Assembly (NCBI GenBank): GCA_019925795.1 | Contig: CM034300.1 | Coordinates: 35,637,591-35,701,590 of the forward strand | DNA: 64,000 bases | From: Dendrobium chrysotoxum | Taxonomy: Eukaryota; Streptophyta; Magnoliopsida; Asparagales; Orchidaceae | Direction of reading: 5' to 3' | Shown here: positions 20,201 to 31,086 of the stretch, in pieces | Numbering within the stretch: the first letter of the stretch is position 1 | Layout: every line of letters starts with the position of its first letter | Made by a program: the position numbers and the translations under genes | Notes under the pieces: generated by a model | Seen by the model: only the letters and a program-made list of their open reading frames with translations | Database searches by the model: none | Told to the model about the DNA's origin: nothing

Positions 20201-22011
20201 ATGGCTAACTGTAACAATCGTAATACTGCTGAAGGTTATTCTATTACAAGACCACCGTTGTTTGATAATATTCCTTTTGATTTATGGAAAACACGCATGT
20301 CTACTTTTCTTCAATCGATTGACTATCGCATGTGGATGTTAGTTAAGGATGGATACGAACCACCTTTTAGATTGATTAACAATGTGAAAATTGAACTCCC
20401 GTTTGCAGATTAGACTTTTGATGATCGTGACTTAGCACAGTTAAATGCAAAATGTTTGAACTGTTTCTTTTGTGCTTTAAAATCTGAAGACTATATGCGT
20501 GTTTCTACTTGTACAACGGGAAAAGAAATCTAGGATAGATTATTTATAACATACGAAGGTACAACTGAAGTCAAACAGTCTAGGTTAAACATATTGTTAC
20601 ATGATTATGAACTTTTTCGCATGAAACCTAGTGAGACTATTTCAGAAATGTACACAAGGTTCACTCAGATTGTTACCTCTTTGCATGCTTTAGGTAGAGA
20701 ACTTACTAACTACGAAAGAGTGAACAAAATTCTTAGATGTTTACCTGCTTCTTATGATGCTAAGATTACTGCTATCACAGAATCTAAAGATTTAAATACT
20801 TACTCTATTGACAGCTTACTTGGATCACTCATTGCTTACGAGCAAGGGGTGAACCAAAGATAACTTGATGCAGGTGAACGAAAGAAGGAGAAGCAGTGGC
20901 ACTAAAGGCCAAAGATTCAGATGCTAGCACTTTCGGGTCTGATAGCGATGATGTTGACTTAACCACAAGGCAATTCAAGAGCTTTCTAAGGAAGAAGAAT
21001 AAGAATTTTCAAAAGTGGAACAAAGGTAAGACCAGTAGAAATTTTAAAGGTTCATCTGAATCTGTTTGTTTTGAATGCAGGAAGCCTGGACACATAAAGG
21101 CGGATTGTCCTACACTCAAGGCTCACCCAAGCAAGGAGAAGGGTGAGGAGAAACCAAAGTTCAGAAAGGACAAGAAGCGGATACAAAAGGCATTCTGGGC
21201 AGACTCTGCATCCGACTCTTCTGAGACAGAAGCTGAAGAGGAGGAATCAAACTTGTGTTTGATGTCTTATGATCACCCTGGTCAGTCGGACCAGGAAGAG
21301 GTATGTGAACTTACATACGATCAATTATTTGAAGCTTCTGAAAAAATTCATACATCGTATAGGAAGCTTAAGAAAACTCATGCTAGTTTGAAATTAGATT
21401 ATTTAACTTTGCAAAAGGAGCATGATGTTTTAGTTATAGATCATTCCACTGTTGATTCCAATTACATTTCTTTGCTTGATGAATTCGATGAGTTGAACAA
21501 AAAATATTCTGATTTAACTGTTGAGCATGATTTGTTAAAAATATCGCATGTTGAATTAGAAGTTGCTTTTAAGAAATTGAATGATATGGCATGTGATTTA
21601 GAAAGTAATGAAACTGCAAGAACTTTTGAAATTGCAAGTTTAAATAAATATATTGAGTTTTTGAAAGTGAAAATCAGTGCTTTTGAAAAGAATAAAACAC
21701 CGCCTACTTTTGAACAGTTTTATGCACCGCCACCTTTTAAAAAATCTGTTGCAAGTTCATCAAAGCATGTTTCATATACATCTAGGAAGAGGCACTATCA
21801 CCCACGTAGATTAGTTAACCCTTTTCCTGGTGTTAGATGTTTTTCATGTGGCATGTTAGGACATATTTCCCACACCTACACTATTCACTGTAGTACATAT
21901 TGGGTGTGGAAACCCAAACTGCCTGTTTCACAGCACAGCACGCATGCATTGCATTCTTCTTTTCATAAGAAAGAACCCAAACCTGTTTGGGTTCCTAAGA
22001 CTGACATTTGA
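20201..22011 (+). pseudogene. Sirevirus A gag
   Basis: Capsid/nucleocapsid polyprotein. The ATG at 20201 opens a frame with the UBN2-type copia gag start (PPLFDNIPFDLWKTRM), interrupted by TAG at 20411 and near 20531 (both at positions where Trp is usual) and TAA at 20861; a frameshift near 20890 moves it to the frame of 20896-22011. That part has a zinc knuckle CFECRKPGHIKADC (residues 58-71 of the piece, CX2CX4HX4C), an acidic stretch, a long heptad-like coiled-coil region (about residues 140-260), and a second knuckle CFSCGMLGHISH that has lost its last Cys spacing. A gag with an extended coiled-coil C-terminus is usual for Sireviruses. Confidence 0.88.
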
Positions 22012-22022
22012 TATTTTTGTAG

Positions 22023-25000
22023 GTGTGCTCTCACACAAGACCTCATGAGAGCATGCGGTACCTAGACAGCAGATGTTCTAGACATATGACTGGAGATGCA
22101 AATCAGTTCATTTCACTGGAGGCCAGAGCTGGAGGCAAGGTTACACTTGGAGATAACACCACCAGGAAGGTGGCAGGCTCAGGTATAATTGGTGATTCAA
22201 AGAATTTTATGATTGATAATTTTTTGCTTGTAGATGGACTGAAACACAGTTTGCTGAGCATCAGTCAACTTTGTGACAAGGGATACAGCATCAAATTTCT
22301 ACCCACTGGCTGCATTTTAAGCTTAAATAATGAAGTTGTTTTGCAGGGGCAAAGGATCAACAACGTCTACAAGCTGGATGTAAGTTGCATTAAATATGAT
22401 AATTCAATTTGCTTAAAAATTGCTGCTGATGAGTCTTGGTTATGGCATAGGAGATTGTGTCATGCCAGTATGAAAACCCTTAGGAGAGTCACCCAAAAGG
22501 ACTTAGTTAGAGGTGTGCCCAAGCTTTAGTTCACTAAGGATCACCTGTGTGATGCCTATCAGTTGGGGAAGCAAGTCCAGTCCTCTTTTCACTCTGTTAA
22601 GGACATTAGCACCTCTAGACCTTTAGAAGTTCTTCACATGGACCTCTTTGGACACATTAGCACTGCCAGCTTAGGGGGGAGAGTCTATGGGTTTGTGATT
22701 GTAGATGATTATTCAAGGTTCACTTGGGTTAAATTTTTGTCACATAAATCTGAGTCATTTGATGAGTTTAGATCTTTCTCTTCTTGGATTCAGAAGAAGT
22801 TAGGATATGAGATTATTACCATCTATAGTGATCACGAAGGGGAGTTTGAAAATGAAAGATTTGGAAGTTTTTATGAGGATCATGGGATTAGTCACAATTT
22901 TTCAGCTCCTAGGACCCCTCAGCAGAACGGGGTAGCTAAAAGGAAGAACATGACCTTAGTGGAAGCCGCTAGAGCCATGCTTGCCGAGTATTCACTTCCA
23001 AAATACTTTTGGGCTGAAGCGGTGAACACTACCTATTATGTGCTGAATAGGGTGAATGTGAGAGTCAAACTGAACAAGACACCTTATGAGATCATTAAGG
23101 GTAAAACTCCAAATCTGTCCCACCTCCATGTCTTTGGCTGTAAGGTCTTCATTCTGAACAACGGGAAGTCACCCTTAGGAAAATTTGACCCCAAATCTGA
23201 TGAAGGAGTGTTCTTAGGATATTCAAGTGTGGGGAAATCCTTTAGGGTGTTCAATAAGAGGACTTTGGTGGTGGAAGAAACAACCCATGTAGTGTTTATT
23301 GAATCTGATCCTAAGGAGTCTAGATCTGAAGTAGAAGATGAAGAGATTGTTGAGGTTACCCAAGGGTATGGAAATACAAATCTGGAGGAAAGGGTAGAAC
23401 CTCAAACCACGTTGCCTAGAGATTGGAGATATTCTTCGAGTCATCCTAAAGAACTAATCTTAGGAGACCCTTCTGAAGGTGTTAGGACTAGGCATGGACT
23501 TAGGAAGGAAGTAAACCATTCTGCCTTTATCTCAATGACTGAACCCACCAACATCAATCAAGCCATGTCGGATGAGTTTTGGATTTTAGCTATGCAGGAA
23601 GAATTGAATCAATTTGTAAGGAATGATGTCTGGGAGTTAGTAGAAAGACATAAAAATCAAAGTATTATGGGAACCAAGTGGGTCTTTAAGAATAAGATGA
23701 ATGATTCTGGTGTGGTGGTGAGAAATAAGGCAAGATTGGTGGCTAAGGGGTATAATCAAATAGAAGGGATTGATTTTGAGGAGACTTTTGCCCCTGTAGC
23801 TAGATTGGAAGCCATTAGAGTGCTACTAGCCTTTGCCTATTATAAGGGATTTAAGTTGTTTCAAATGGATGTCAAGAGTGCCTTTTTAAATGAGGTAATT
23901 AAAGAAGATGTTTTTGTATAACAACCCAAAGGTTTTGAGAGTTCTCAATATCCAAATCATGTCTATAAATTAAAAAAGGCCTTATATGGATTGAAACAGG
24001 CACCGAGAGCTTGGTATGAGAGGCTTAGCATATTCCTGTTAGAAAGAGAGTTTGTTAAGGGGAGCGTAGACACCACCCTTTTTCTGAGGAGATTAGGGAA
24101 TGACTTACTCATTGTCCAGATCTATGTTGATGATATAATTTTTGGATCTTCTGATAAATATTTATGTGATGAGTTTTCTAAAATAATGAGTAAGGAGTTT
24201 GAGATGAGTATGATGGGAGAATTGTCCTACTTTTTGGGGTTTAGCATAAGGCAAACGGATGATGGAACCTTTCTCAATCTATCTAAATACACTAAGGACA
24301 TTTTGAAGAAATATGAAATGGACAAAGCCAAGCCAATCAATACTCCCATGACCTCCTCAGTTCAGTTAGATAAGGATTCAAGTGGAAAATTTGTTGATCA
24401 GAAGAAGTATAGAGGGATAATAGGATCACTGCTTTACCTGACTACTAGCCGACCTGATATCATGTTTAGTGTCTGTCTTTATGCTAGGTTTTAGGCTAAT
24501 CCTAAAGAGTCCCACCTGACTGCTGTTAAGAGAATTCTTAGATATCTTTTAGGGACCCCAAACCTAGGAATCTGGTACCCTAGGCACAGCACCTCTTTTG
24601 AGATCATTGGATATTCTGATTCTAACTTTGCGGGGTGTAGGGTGGATAGAAAGAGCACTTCTGGGATTTATCAATTTATAGGACAGTCGATAGTCTCCTG
24701 GTCCAGTAGAAAATAGAACTCAGTTGCACTTTCCACTGCTGAAGCTGAGTACATTGCCTTAGGGAGTTGTGTGGCCCAAGTTCTTTGGTTGAAGCAATAA
24801 GTCTTGGATTTAGGGGTACCTGTTGGCACAATTTCTGTTCTGTGTGATAAGACTAGTGCCATCTGTATCTCTAAGAATCCAATCCAACATTCTAGGATCA
24901 AACACATTGATATAAGGCATCACTTCATTAGGGACCATGTTACAAAAGGGGACATTGAGCTACATCATGTAGCAACTGAAAATCAGTCGGCTGATATATT

Positions 25001-25073
25001 CACTAAACCACTGGCCTTTGACTCATTTAGCATTTTGAGAACCAGATTAGGAGTGATTGATATAAATGCTTGA
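22023..25073 (+). pseudogene. Sirevirus A pol: protease, integrase, RT, RNase H
   Basis: One frame carries the whole copia pol in order. Protease: YLDSRCSRHMTGD, where the usual DSG is DSR. Pre-integrase zinc region: LWHRRLCHASMKTLRR. Integrase: LEVLHMDLFG and IYSDHEGEFEN give the two Asp, but the glutamate site reads GVAKRKN instead of the usual ERKN, so the catalytic Glu is replaced by Lys. RT: KLFQMDVKSAFLN and the intact catalytic IYVDDIIFGS. RNase H: STAEAEYIALGS and ICISKNPIQHSRIKHIDIRH, ending DIFTKPL. In-frame stops lie at 22527, 23919, 24492, 24714 and 24798. The last three fit loss of Gln codons by C-to-T change. The gag frame ends 11 bases before, in a different frame. Confidence 0.92.
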
Positions 25074-26386
25074 TTTTGATGACTGCTGATTTCTGATGGT
25101 TCTGATTGGTATTCTGTTTTTTGTTAGTTAGTTTTTGGTTTGATTATTTGCTTTCAGTTGATTTTATTTCTTCTACTGATTTCTATTTTAGCTTTACTGT
25201 TAGTTTGATTTGAGTATTTACTTTGATGTGATTTTCTACCTATTTTTATTCACTGGTTCATATCTTGCACTTACTATTTTATTCTTTTCAAAATCTGATC
25301 ACCGCTCACTACTTCTGATAATCTGAATTTTTGACTGGGAGTTTTTTACCTTGTTTTGGTTTGGAAGCTGGTAAGCAGTGATTGATTCCACTGAATCTGT
25401 TAAAGGGAAGAAATATTGATGATTGTTTCTCTTCCTCCAACTTCTTTACTGGTGTATAGTTTCTTTTGGATAAAAATCCTCTTCAAAAAATTAAAATGTT
25501 AGTTTTTGAAATAGAGTTTATTTTATCTTCCTACAGTAATCTGCCTCATATCAATAGTGTTTTTCAAAGTCTTGAGTCATTAGTTTGATTTTCTAAACCA
25601 AGTGATTGCATTTATCATATGCTATCTGGCTTTTATTTTGTGAATCATTCTTCCTTACTATGGAGAGTCATCTCCTATGTCTGGAAGATAATCTCACAGC
25701 TGAGACTCTTTAATGATTATGAAAAGGAGAAAGCTTACAAAAGATGCGCAGTGTGCCAAATAATTTGAGAAAGAGGCATAAAATGAGCCCAAAACTGAAA
25801 AGATGCGAAATTGCCAAATTGGAAACACAAAGTATATCAAAAATGAAAAGATGCACAAAGCGCCAACCAATTTGAAAAAGAGGCACAAAATGAGCTCAAA
25901 CCAAGCTTTCTTCCCTTTCAGATTGCTAAATGTCTTAAAAAAATCCGTGCGCCATTTAATATTTTCAAATGCTTGAGTTTGGAAATCCTGATTTCTGATT
26001 CCTTACTTTGATACACTATTATATCAGAAATTTTTCTGCAATGAGGCTCGAAAGGATCTCTTTTCAAATCTAATGTCTTTTCTTCTGAATCAGATTTTTA
26101 TTTTGAAAGAGGTTTGCATCGATAAGGTGCCCGGGGTCAGAGTTACGAAAGTTGATTTTTCCAACCTTTTCTGGATTTCAGCACTGTCAATCGTCTTCTT
26201 ATTGGTTTTTGAATCTAAAATCAAGAAAAAATTCTGATTTACTCGAGCAGCTTGATCAAAACAAAATGTTACTTTTATGTGTTTTTGCTGTAAGTTTTAT
26301 TTATTTTTATTTTATTTTGATTTCATGGTTGTGTTTTTGGGATCCTGATCGATCATCTTCATCATCCATCTTTTTCTGTTTTCTTC
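25074..26386 (+). other. Spacer between pol and ORF3 of Sirevirus A
   Basis: T-rich untranslated sequence of 1.3 kb. An imperfect repeat occurs at about 25738-25905, where AAAAGATGC is found three times (near 25739, 25799 and 25846) and the phrase GAGGCA(C/T)AAAATGAGC twice. I see no protein-coding sequence: the 134-codon frame from 26152 runs into the palindrome array and is not protein-like. Confidence 0.6.
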
Positions 26387-26912
26387 ACATCGTCCTGGAC
26401 GATACACCGATCATCCCGGACAATCCTCTTCGTCCTGGACGATCCAAACATCGTCCTGGACGATTCATTCAAAATCATTCCCACGCTGCTCCTGCTGCTG
26501 AAAGAACTCCAATTATTGGTGATCGTCCTGGACGATCATTACATCATCCTGGATGATATGATCCATATCCTCCTGATCTGATCAAATGGCTGACATTGCT
26601 CCAATTATTGTCCCTCGTCCTGGACGATCCACCTTATCATCCTGGACGATCAACGTGTCAGCCGCTGGATGATTCAAATTCAGCCCGTCCAACATATTTA
26701 TTGTATATCGTCTCGGACGATCCACCTAATCGTCCTGAAAGATACTTTTCATCAACAGTCGTCCAGCCTGACTCCTCGGGATGATCGCCTGTGTCTAATC
26801 GTCCTGGACGATCTCTGATCATCCTGGACGATCGACCGCCTTTTTGACCAATCATCCAGGATTTCATAAATGCCCATATCGTCCCAGACGATGTCGCGAT
26901 CGTATGGGACGA
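26387..26912. promoter_or_regulatory. Second palindrome array, upstream of ORF3
   Basis: About fifteen copies of the LTR palindrome (ATCGTCCTGGACGAT and variants) occur here outside the LTR. Many are in pairs with 5-7 base spacers, for example the pair starting near 26390 (spacer ACACCG), the pair near 26521 (CATTAC) and the last pair near 26878 (GTCGCG). The array ends about 95 bases before the ORF3 ATG. That gap is pyrimidine-rich with no clear TATA box. Its position suggests control of ORF3 expression, which is inference. Confidence 0.8.
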
Positions 26913-27007
26913 TCAGGCCGTTTTCTATGTAAACAACAGTTTTCTTAAGGATTTCCCACACCTTTTTCTTCCACTCTCCTTCTACTTCCTTACACTTTTG
27001 TTTCCTA

Positions 27008-28148
27008 ATGGCTGGTGGCAAATGGTCCCGTCAAAAGGGTGCCAGTTCCTCCCGGGGACCTGTTGATCCTCGCTTCCCCAATGCAGCCGATCAGGCTGCC
27101 TACGAGCGATATTATGAAGTGGGGATCACACCGTCGAAAATCGTAAATCCCCGCACTCTCACTTATCCTGTCCTTGACCTCTTCGCACACACCTCCCTCA
27201 CCTTCATCATGACTCTCGCATTTCCCTTTAGCTCGGAACTTCTTTGCATTTTCTTTGCAAACTTACGGATTTTGGCTGATTATTCCACCCTCCGCTCTTA
27301 TGTAAATCAGCACCCCATTGAACTTACCTACCAGGACTTTCATAACATTCTCCAACTTTCCATCACTAGCGATAAACTTTACACCCTTATCACCGACCCA
27401 GACTATGATTGGAGTGTCGCCAACCATTTCCTTCGTAATATAAATGCCCCTTATCATGACAATACCTGCTCCACACTTCTTAAGGACGCCTGGACTATTC
27501 AGCATGTTCTTCGTTCCTCCGTCATTCCAAAGGTGGGGGATCGAATTCACATCACCCCACTCCTTTCCTTGACCACCTACTACATCCTGGCCCATAGGGA
27601 ATTTAATGCCATCGACCTTATTATCCGGTACCTCGAGCACCTCACCACCATTCGGGATTCAGGTCATCACCGTCGTCCAAATCTAACCTTAGGACACATC
27701 ATTGCCTATGCCCTTAAAACCAAATATGACCTGCAATATCCCGTAGCTCCAGATGTTCCTCCTTCCTTCCTCACCAAAACTGCCTTCCATGTCCTACCAC
27801 AGCACCCGACTACATCCGGAGCCCGCCCCGAATGTTGAGGAAGAGGAGGAAGAGGCCATTCCAGTTCCTGCTGCACCAGAGGCACCTGCTCCCCTTCGCA
27901 TTGCCTCTCCCTTTGACCACCTAGTGCAACACTTCGATCAGTGGGAGGCAAGATTTGACTCCTATGTGGTTGCCCAGGAGCAGCGGCACGCCGAAGACAT
28001 CCAGCACTTCACTGACTATGCTGCGCAGCAGCAAAAGCAGCATGACCAGGACATTGCTTGGATTGGAGCCCACTTTCAGGTCATTCACCATTACTTCAAC
28101 CCACCACCGCCACCTCCCTCTTCCGATCAGGATCCGCCTCAGTTTTAG
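27008..28148 (+). pseudogene. Env-like ORF3 of Sirevirus A
   Basis: The ATG at 27008 opens a 276-codon frame, then a frameshift between about 27753 and 27838 moves to the frame that ends at 28148, for about 380 codons in total. The N-terminal part (about residues 20-240) contains AAYERYYEVGI, a hydrophobic stretch LTFIMTLAFPF, and SYVNQHPIELTYQDFHNIL, resembling the plant domain labelled putative plant transposon protein (assignment from memory). The C-terminal part is acidic, then Gln/His/Ala-rich and coiled-coil-like (QWEARFDSYVVAQEQRHAED), ending in a polyproline segment and SDQDPPQF. I see no convincing signal peptide or membrane anchor. Its place between pol and the 3' LTR is that of the Sirevirus env-like gene, of unproven function. 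B and C carry tails with the same YF-Pro-DQ ending. Confidence 0.75.
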
Positions 28149-28353
28149 TTTTCTATTTTATAGTTGTTCTCTTTTATGTTTTATACTTATATTTCCGTGT
28201 TCTGTTTTACCCTCCTCCTTTTTGTGATGTCAGAAGGGGGAGTCAGTTGTAGTCATTTCAGTTTGATTGTTATATATCTATTTTTTGATCTCCTATTTAT
28301 TTTTATTTTCAAACTACTGTACAAATATTTGCCATCATCAAAAAGGGGGAGAT
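28149..28353 (+). other. Sirevirus A 3' UTR with PPT-like motif and polypurine tract
   Basis: The polypurine tract is AAAAAGGGGGAGAT (28340-28353), directly before the 3' LTR start TGTTGC. About 100 bases upstream a very similar motif, GTGATGTCAGAAGGGGGAG (28225-28243), follows the ORF3 stop. Equivalent second motifs exist in Sirevirus B (35929-35953) and C (51190-51214). Confidence 0.85.
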
Positions 28354-29972
28354 TGTTGCAAATCTGGTTTTGATGATGACAAACATGTTTCCAGTGTGTT
28401 TTGCTTGGCTAACCTGTTTCAGGCACAAAAGATCACGAGCAAATCAAGCCAACTCAAGATCAAGTCCAAGTGTGTCAAATGTATGATTTTTCTTTTTATT
28501 GAGTCAATTGTAATGTAACTGATCCCCGAGCTAAGTAACCTTGCACACACACACTCAGGGGGAGAGCTTCAGTGAATTAGAGTTTCTGTTCATTTTTTAT
28601 TCAGATTGTCCTGGATGATATTCACATCATCCTGGACGATCCAGTAAAAATAGAAAACCTAATTCGGGCGACCAAGTTAAGTGAGTCTGATTAAGCAGAT
28701 CATCCTGGACGTTCTTTGGATTGTACGGGATGATATGCTCAAATCAGAAATTCTCAGCCGCCAGATCAAGTTAAGCAAGTTTTTATTTTTAATTTATTTG
28801 GTCTGATCATCCCGGACGATACGTGTATCGTCCTGGACGATTCAGTACAATCATGCCTAAATTAGTCTGATAATTAAGGAAAGCAATTAATATTTAATTG
28901 GTACGATCATATCATCTTGAACGATCGCAGGATCGTCCCGGACGATCATGATCGTCTAGTGCATTTCAGCTGTACGTCTCGAACTGTGTTCAGGATGATT
29001 TGGGCACTTTTTAAACTAATCGTACAGGACGATACCCATATCGTCCTGGACGATCAAGTTATTTTTTGGTCATCCAGCACAAGTTTCTCTGGACATCCCG
29101 AACTGTCTTCTGGACAATATTCCTCGATTTGCACTAATCGTCCCGGACGATCGCAGGATCGTACGGGGCGATATGAACAATTTTTTCTACTGATCGTCCA
29201 GAAGAGCCATATCGTCCAGGCTGAAACAGCTAAATTTGAACTGATCGTACAGGATGATATACCGATCATCCTGAACTATCTTGGCCGACCATTTGAGATT
29301 TAGGGCAAATTTTAAGCCCTCCTATAAAAGAACTTTTTCTTGAAACAAGAAAAATCTTTTTGCCACCTTCCTTTCCAGAGAAACCCTAGAGAGAGAGAGA
29401 GTTTGGGAGAGAGAGAGAAGATCTTGTGAGGGGGAGATAGTGAGGGATTCACTAAGGTTGCTCCAAGCACATATCAGAGTCATCTTCTCCGCTCGTCGTC
29501 TTTCGTCTAGTTGGTGTTCGTCGTGGGTGGATCATTCGCAAGAAGATCCAGGGTTCTCTGCCTGCTTCAGGAGAAAGCAAAAGGAGGTCGGGTTCTCTGC
29601 CCCACTGTGTGGTGAAAAGGAGGTCTTGTACAGGCTTCTCCGCCTTGCTGTGGGAGCAAAAGGAGTGCCACTTTTTGTTTAGTGCAATACCCGGAGGGGA
29701 GGCTCCGGGGAGTGGACGTAGGTCAAGTTGACCGAACCACTATAAAATCTGGTTTGATTTTCTGATTCAGTTCTGCACTTTACTTTTTGATATTAACTGC
29801 GTGGGTGAATATCTGAGATTGATCTTTTTGTTCTTGTTTAATTGTTTCCACTGCTAAGTATTGAAAAGATTTTTCATTATTGTTGTGAAATTTTTAAATA
29901 ACCAATTCACCCCCCCTCTTGGTTAGCCTCGGGACTAGTTTACTAGGGCTTAACATTCTTATCGAACTTTCA
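28354..29972 (+). repeat. Sirevirus A 3' LTR
   Basis: Direct repeat of 18489-20145, starting TGTTGCAAATCTGG and ending ATCGAACTTTCA, followed by the TTTTT target duplication. It carries the same palindrome array (28603-29280), TATA box (29322-29330), GA tract (29389-29421) and C-rich box (29901-29920). It lacks about 40 bases present in the 5' LTR around 19700-19745 (a duplicated TTCTCTGCCTGCTTCAGG phrase). Confidence 0.92.
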
Positions 29973-30207
29973 TTTTTTATTTTCAATTTCATCTTAGGAC
30001 CCGATTGATGAGCCCAAATAGTCTAGCATGGACTTTATTAACAATCTTCAGGGCCTCTCGTTTATCTAAATAATGGAGCCACATTTGATCGAATGATCGA
30101 CAGTACAACATATTGTTGACTAGTGCATATGATAGGGCACGTTGCTTGATTTGATTGGCAAGTGACCTATTATAGGGAAGCTTGCCCTCTTGAAGGTATT
30201 CTATCAA
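29973..30207 (-). pseudogene. Ogre-1 integrase N-terminal part
   Basis: Minus-strand piece with NQIKQRALSYALVNNMLYCR and LDKREALKIVNKVHARLFG, the region of the gypsy integrase zinc-binding domain that precedes the core. The reading stops where Sirevirus A is inserted (TTTTT at 29973-29977). The continuation is at 18488 downward on the minus strand. Confidence 0.78.
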
Positions 30208-30213
30208 TGGTTA

Positions 30214-31086
30214 TCACCAATCACCTTCTTCATCAACTACTGAAGAAGTAGAAAGGACTTGAGGAGTTTGTTTGTTTATGTGTTCCAAATCTATAGGAGA
30301 TAGGGTCTTTCGACCTCGAACTTCTATAGGAATGATATCTTCTTCTAGATAGGAAAATTCCTTTGCAAGCTTTGCAAGGGCATCCGTCGAAGAATTGCTT
30401 CCACGGGAAACCCTATACATAGTTATGATAGGAATTTGCTTTAGTAAGTGAGTCATGTACTGGTGATATTTTAGGAGTTTAGGATTCAAAACCTTATAGG
30501 TCCCTACAATCTGATTGATTACCAGTTGAGAGTCACCAAAAGATTTTAATCTCTTTAATCTTCATTAAGATTGCAAGTTCAAAACCAGTTATCAGAGCTT
30601 CATATCCAACCTCGTTGTTTGTGCAAGGTTCTGATAAGTGGTAGTAAAAGTGAATCATTCCTTTTCTGGTGTTATGAAAACTAGGCCAATTCTGCCTTTT
30701 CCAGGAATAGTAGATTGTTATGCATTTCCCTTTCGAGAAGATGCTGCACCATCAAAATACATTTCCCAGACTTGATTCTCGGGTTTCTTAAAACTCATGA
30801 TTTGCTCATCAGGTAAATCATCATTTAGAGGAGACTCTATCGGCAGTGGGTGTGCTACAAGGAAGTCAGCAACGGTCTATCCCTTTGTAGCACGTAAGGG
30901 AATGAAAGTGATTTCAAATTGAAGAAATATCATAGACCACCGAGCTAAATGTCCTAACAATATAGGCCAGGTCATAAGATATTACAAAGGATTAAAACTG
31001 GAAATCAAATTGACCTGATGAGAAAGCATATAATATCTTAGTTTTGTGCTGTAAATACTAAGGCAAGACAATGTTTCTCAATTGAA
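30214..31086 (-). pseudogene. Ogre-1 RNase H region with second (archaeal-type-like) RNase H
   Basis: The minus strand decodes, across several stops, into KPENQVWEMYFDGAASS (the first catalytic Asp), FGDSQLVINQIVGTYK, and at 30489-30214 MYRVSRGSNSSTDALAKLA (the final Asp). This is the additional RNase H that Tat-lineage elements carry between the normal RNase H and integrase. The normal RNase H directly follows the RT (31260-31000). Stops in the part near 30500-30900 make this copy non-functional. Confidence 0.78.

Larger units (their letters stand above)
18489..29972 (+). mobile_element. Sirevirus A: Ty1/copia retrotransposon with env-like third ORF
   Basis: Two LTRs of 1657 and 1619 bases flank gag, pol in copia order (protease, integrase, RT, RNase H), a long spacer and an env-like ORF3. 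The five-base TTTTT duplications are at 18484-18488 and 29973-29977. The primer site is TGGTATCAGAGC (initiator Met tRNA type) directly after the 5' LTR, and the polypurine tract AAAAAGGGGGAGAT is directly before the 3' LTR. A Sirevirus-type copia element with a coiled-coil-bearing gag and ORF3 after pol fits this plan. By eye LTR divergence is about 7 percent in the palindrome region. Coding frames hold about ten stops or frameshifts, so the copy is inactive. Confidence 0.92.

Noticed and set aside
26152..27021. Several open frames on both strands across the palindrome array (for example 26152-26556, 26658-26867 and 26752-27021)
   Set aside because: They consist of translated palindrome units (recurring Asp-Arg-Pro-Gly type runs) and are open on both strands only because of the repeat; none resembles a protein family.
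27263..27951. Minus-strand open frames opposite ORF3
   Set aside because: They are shadows of ORF3, which has clear composition, position and homologous tails in two other elements.
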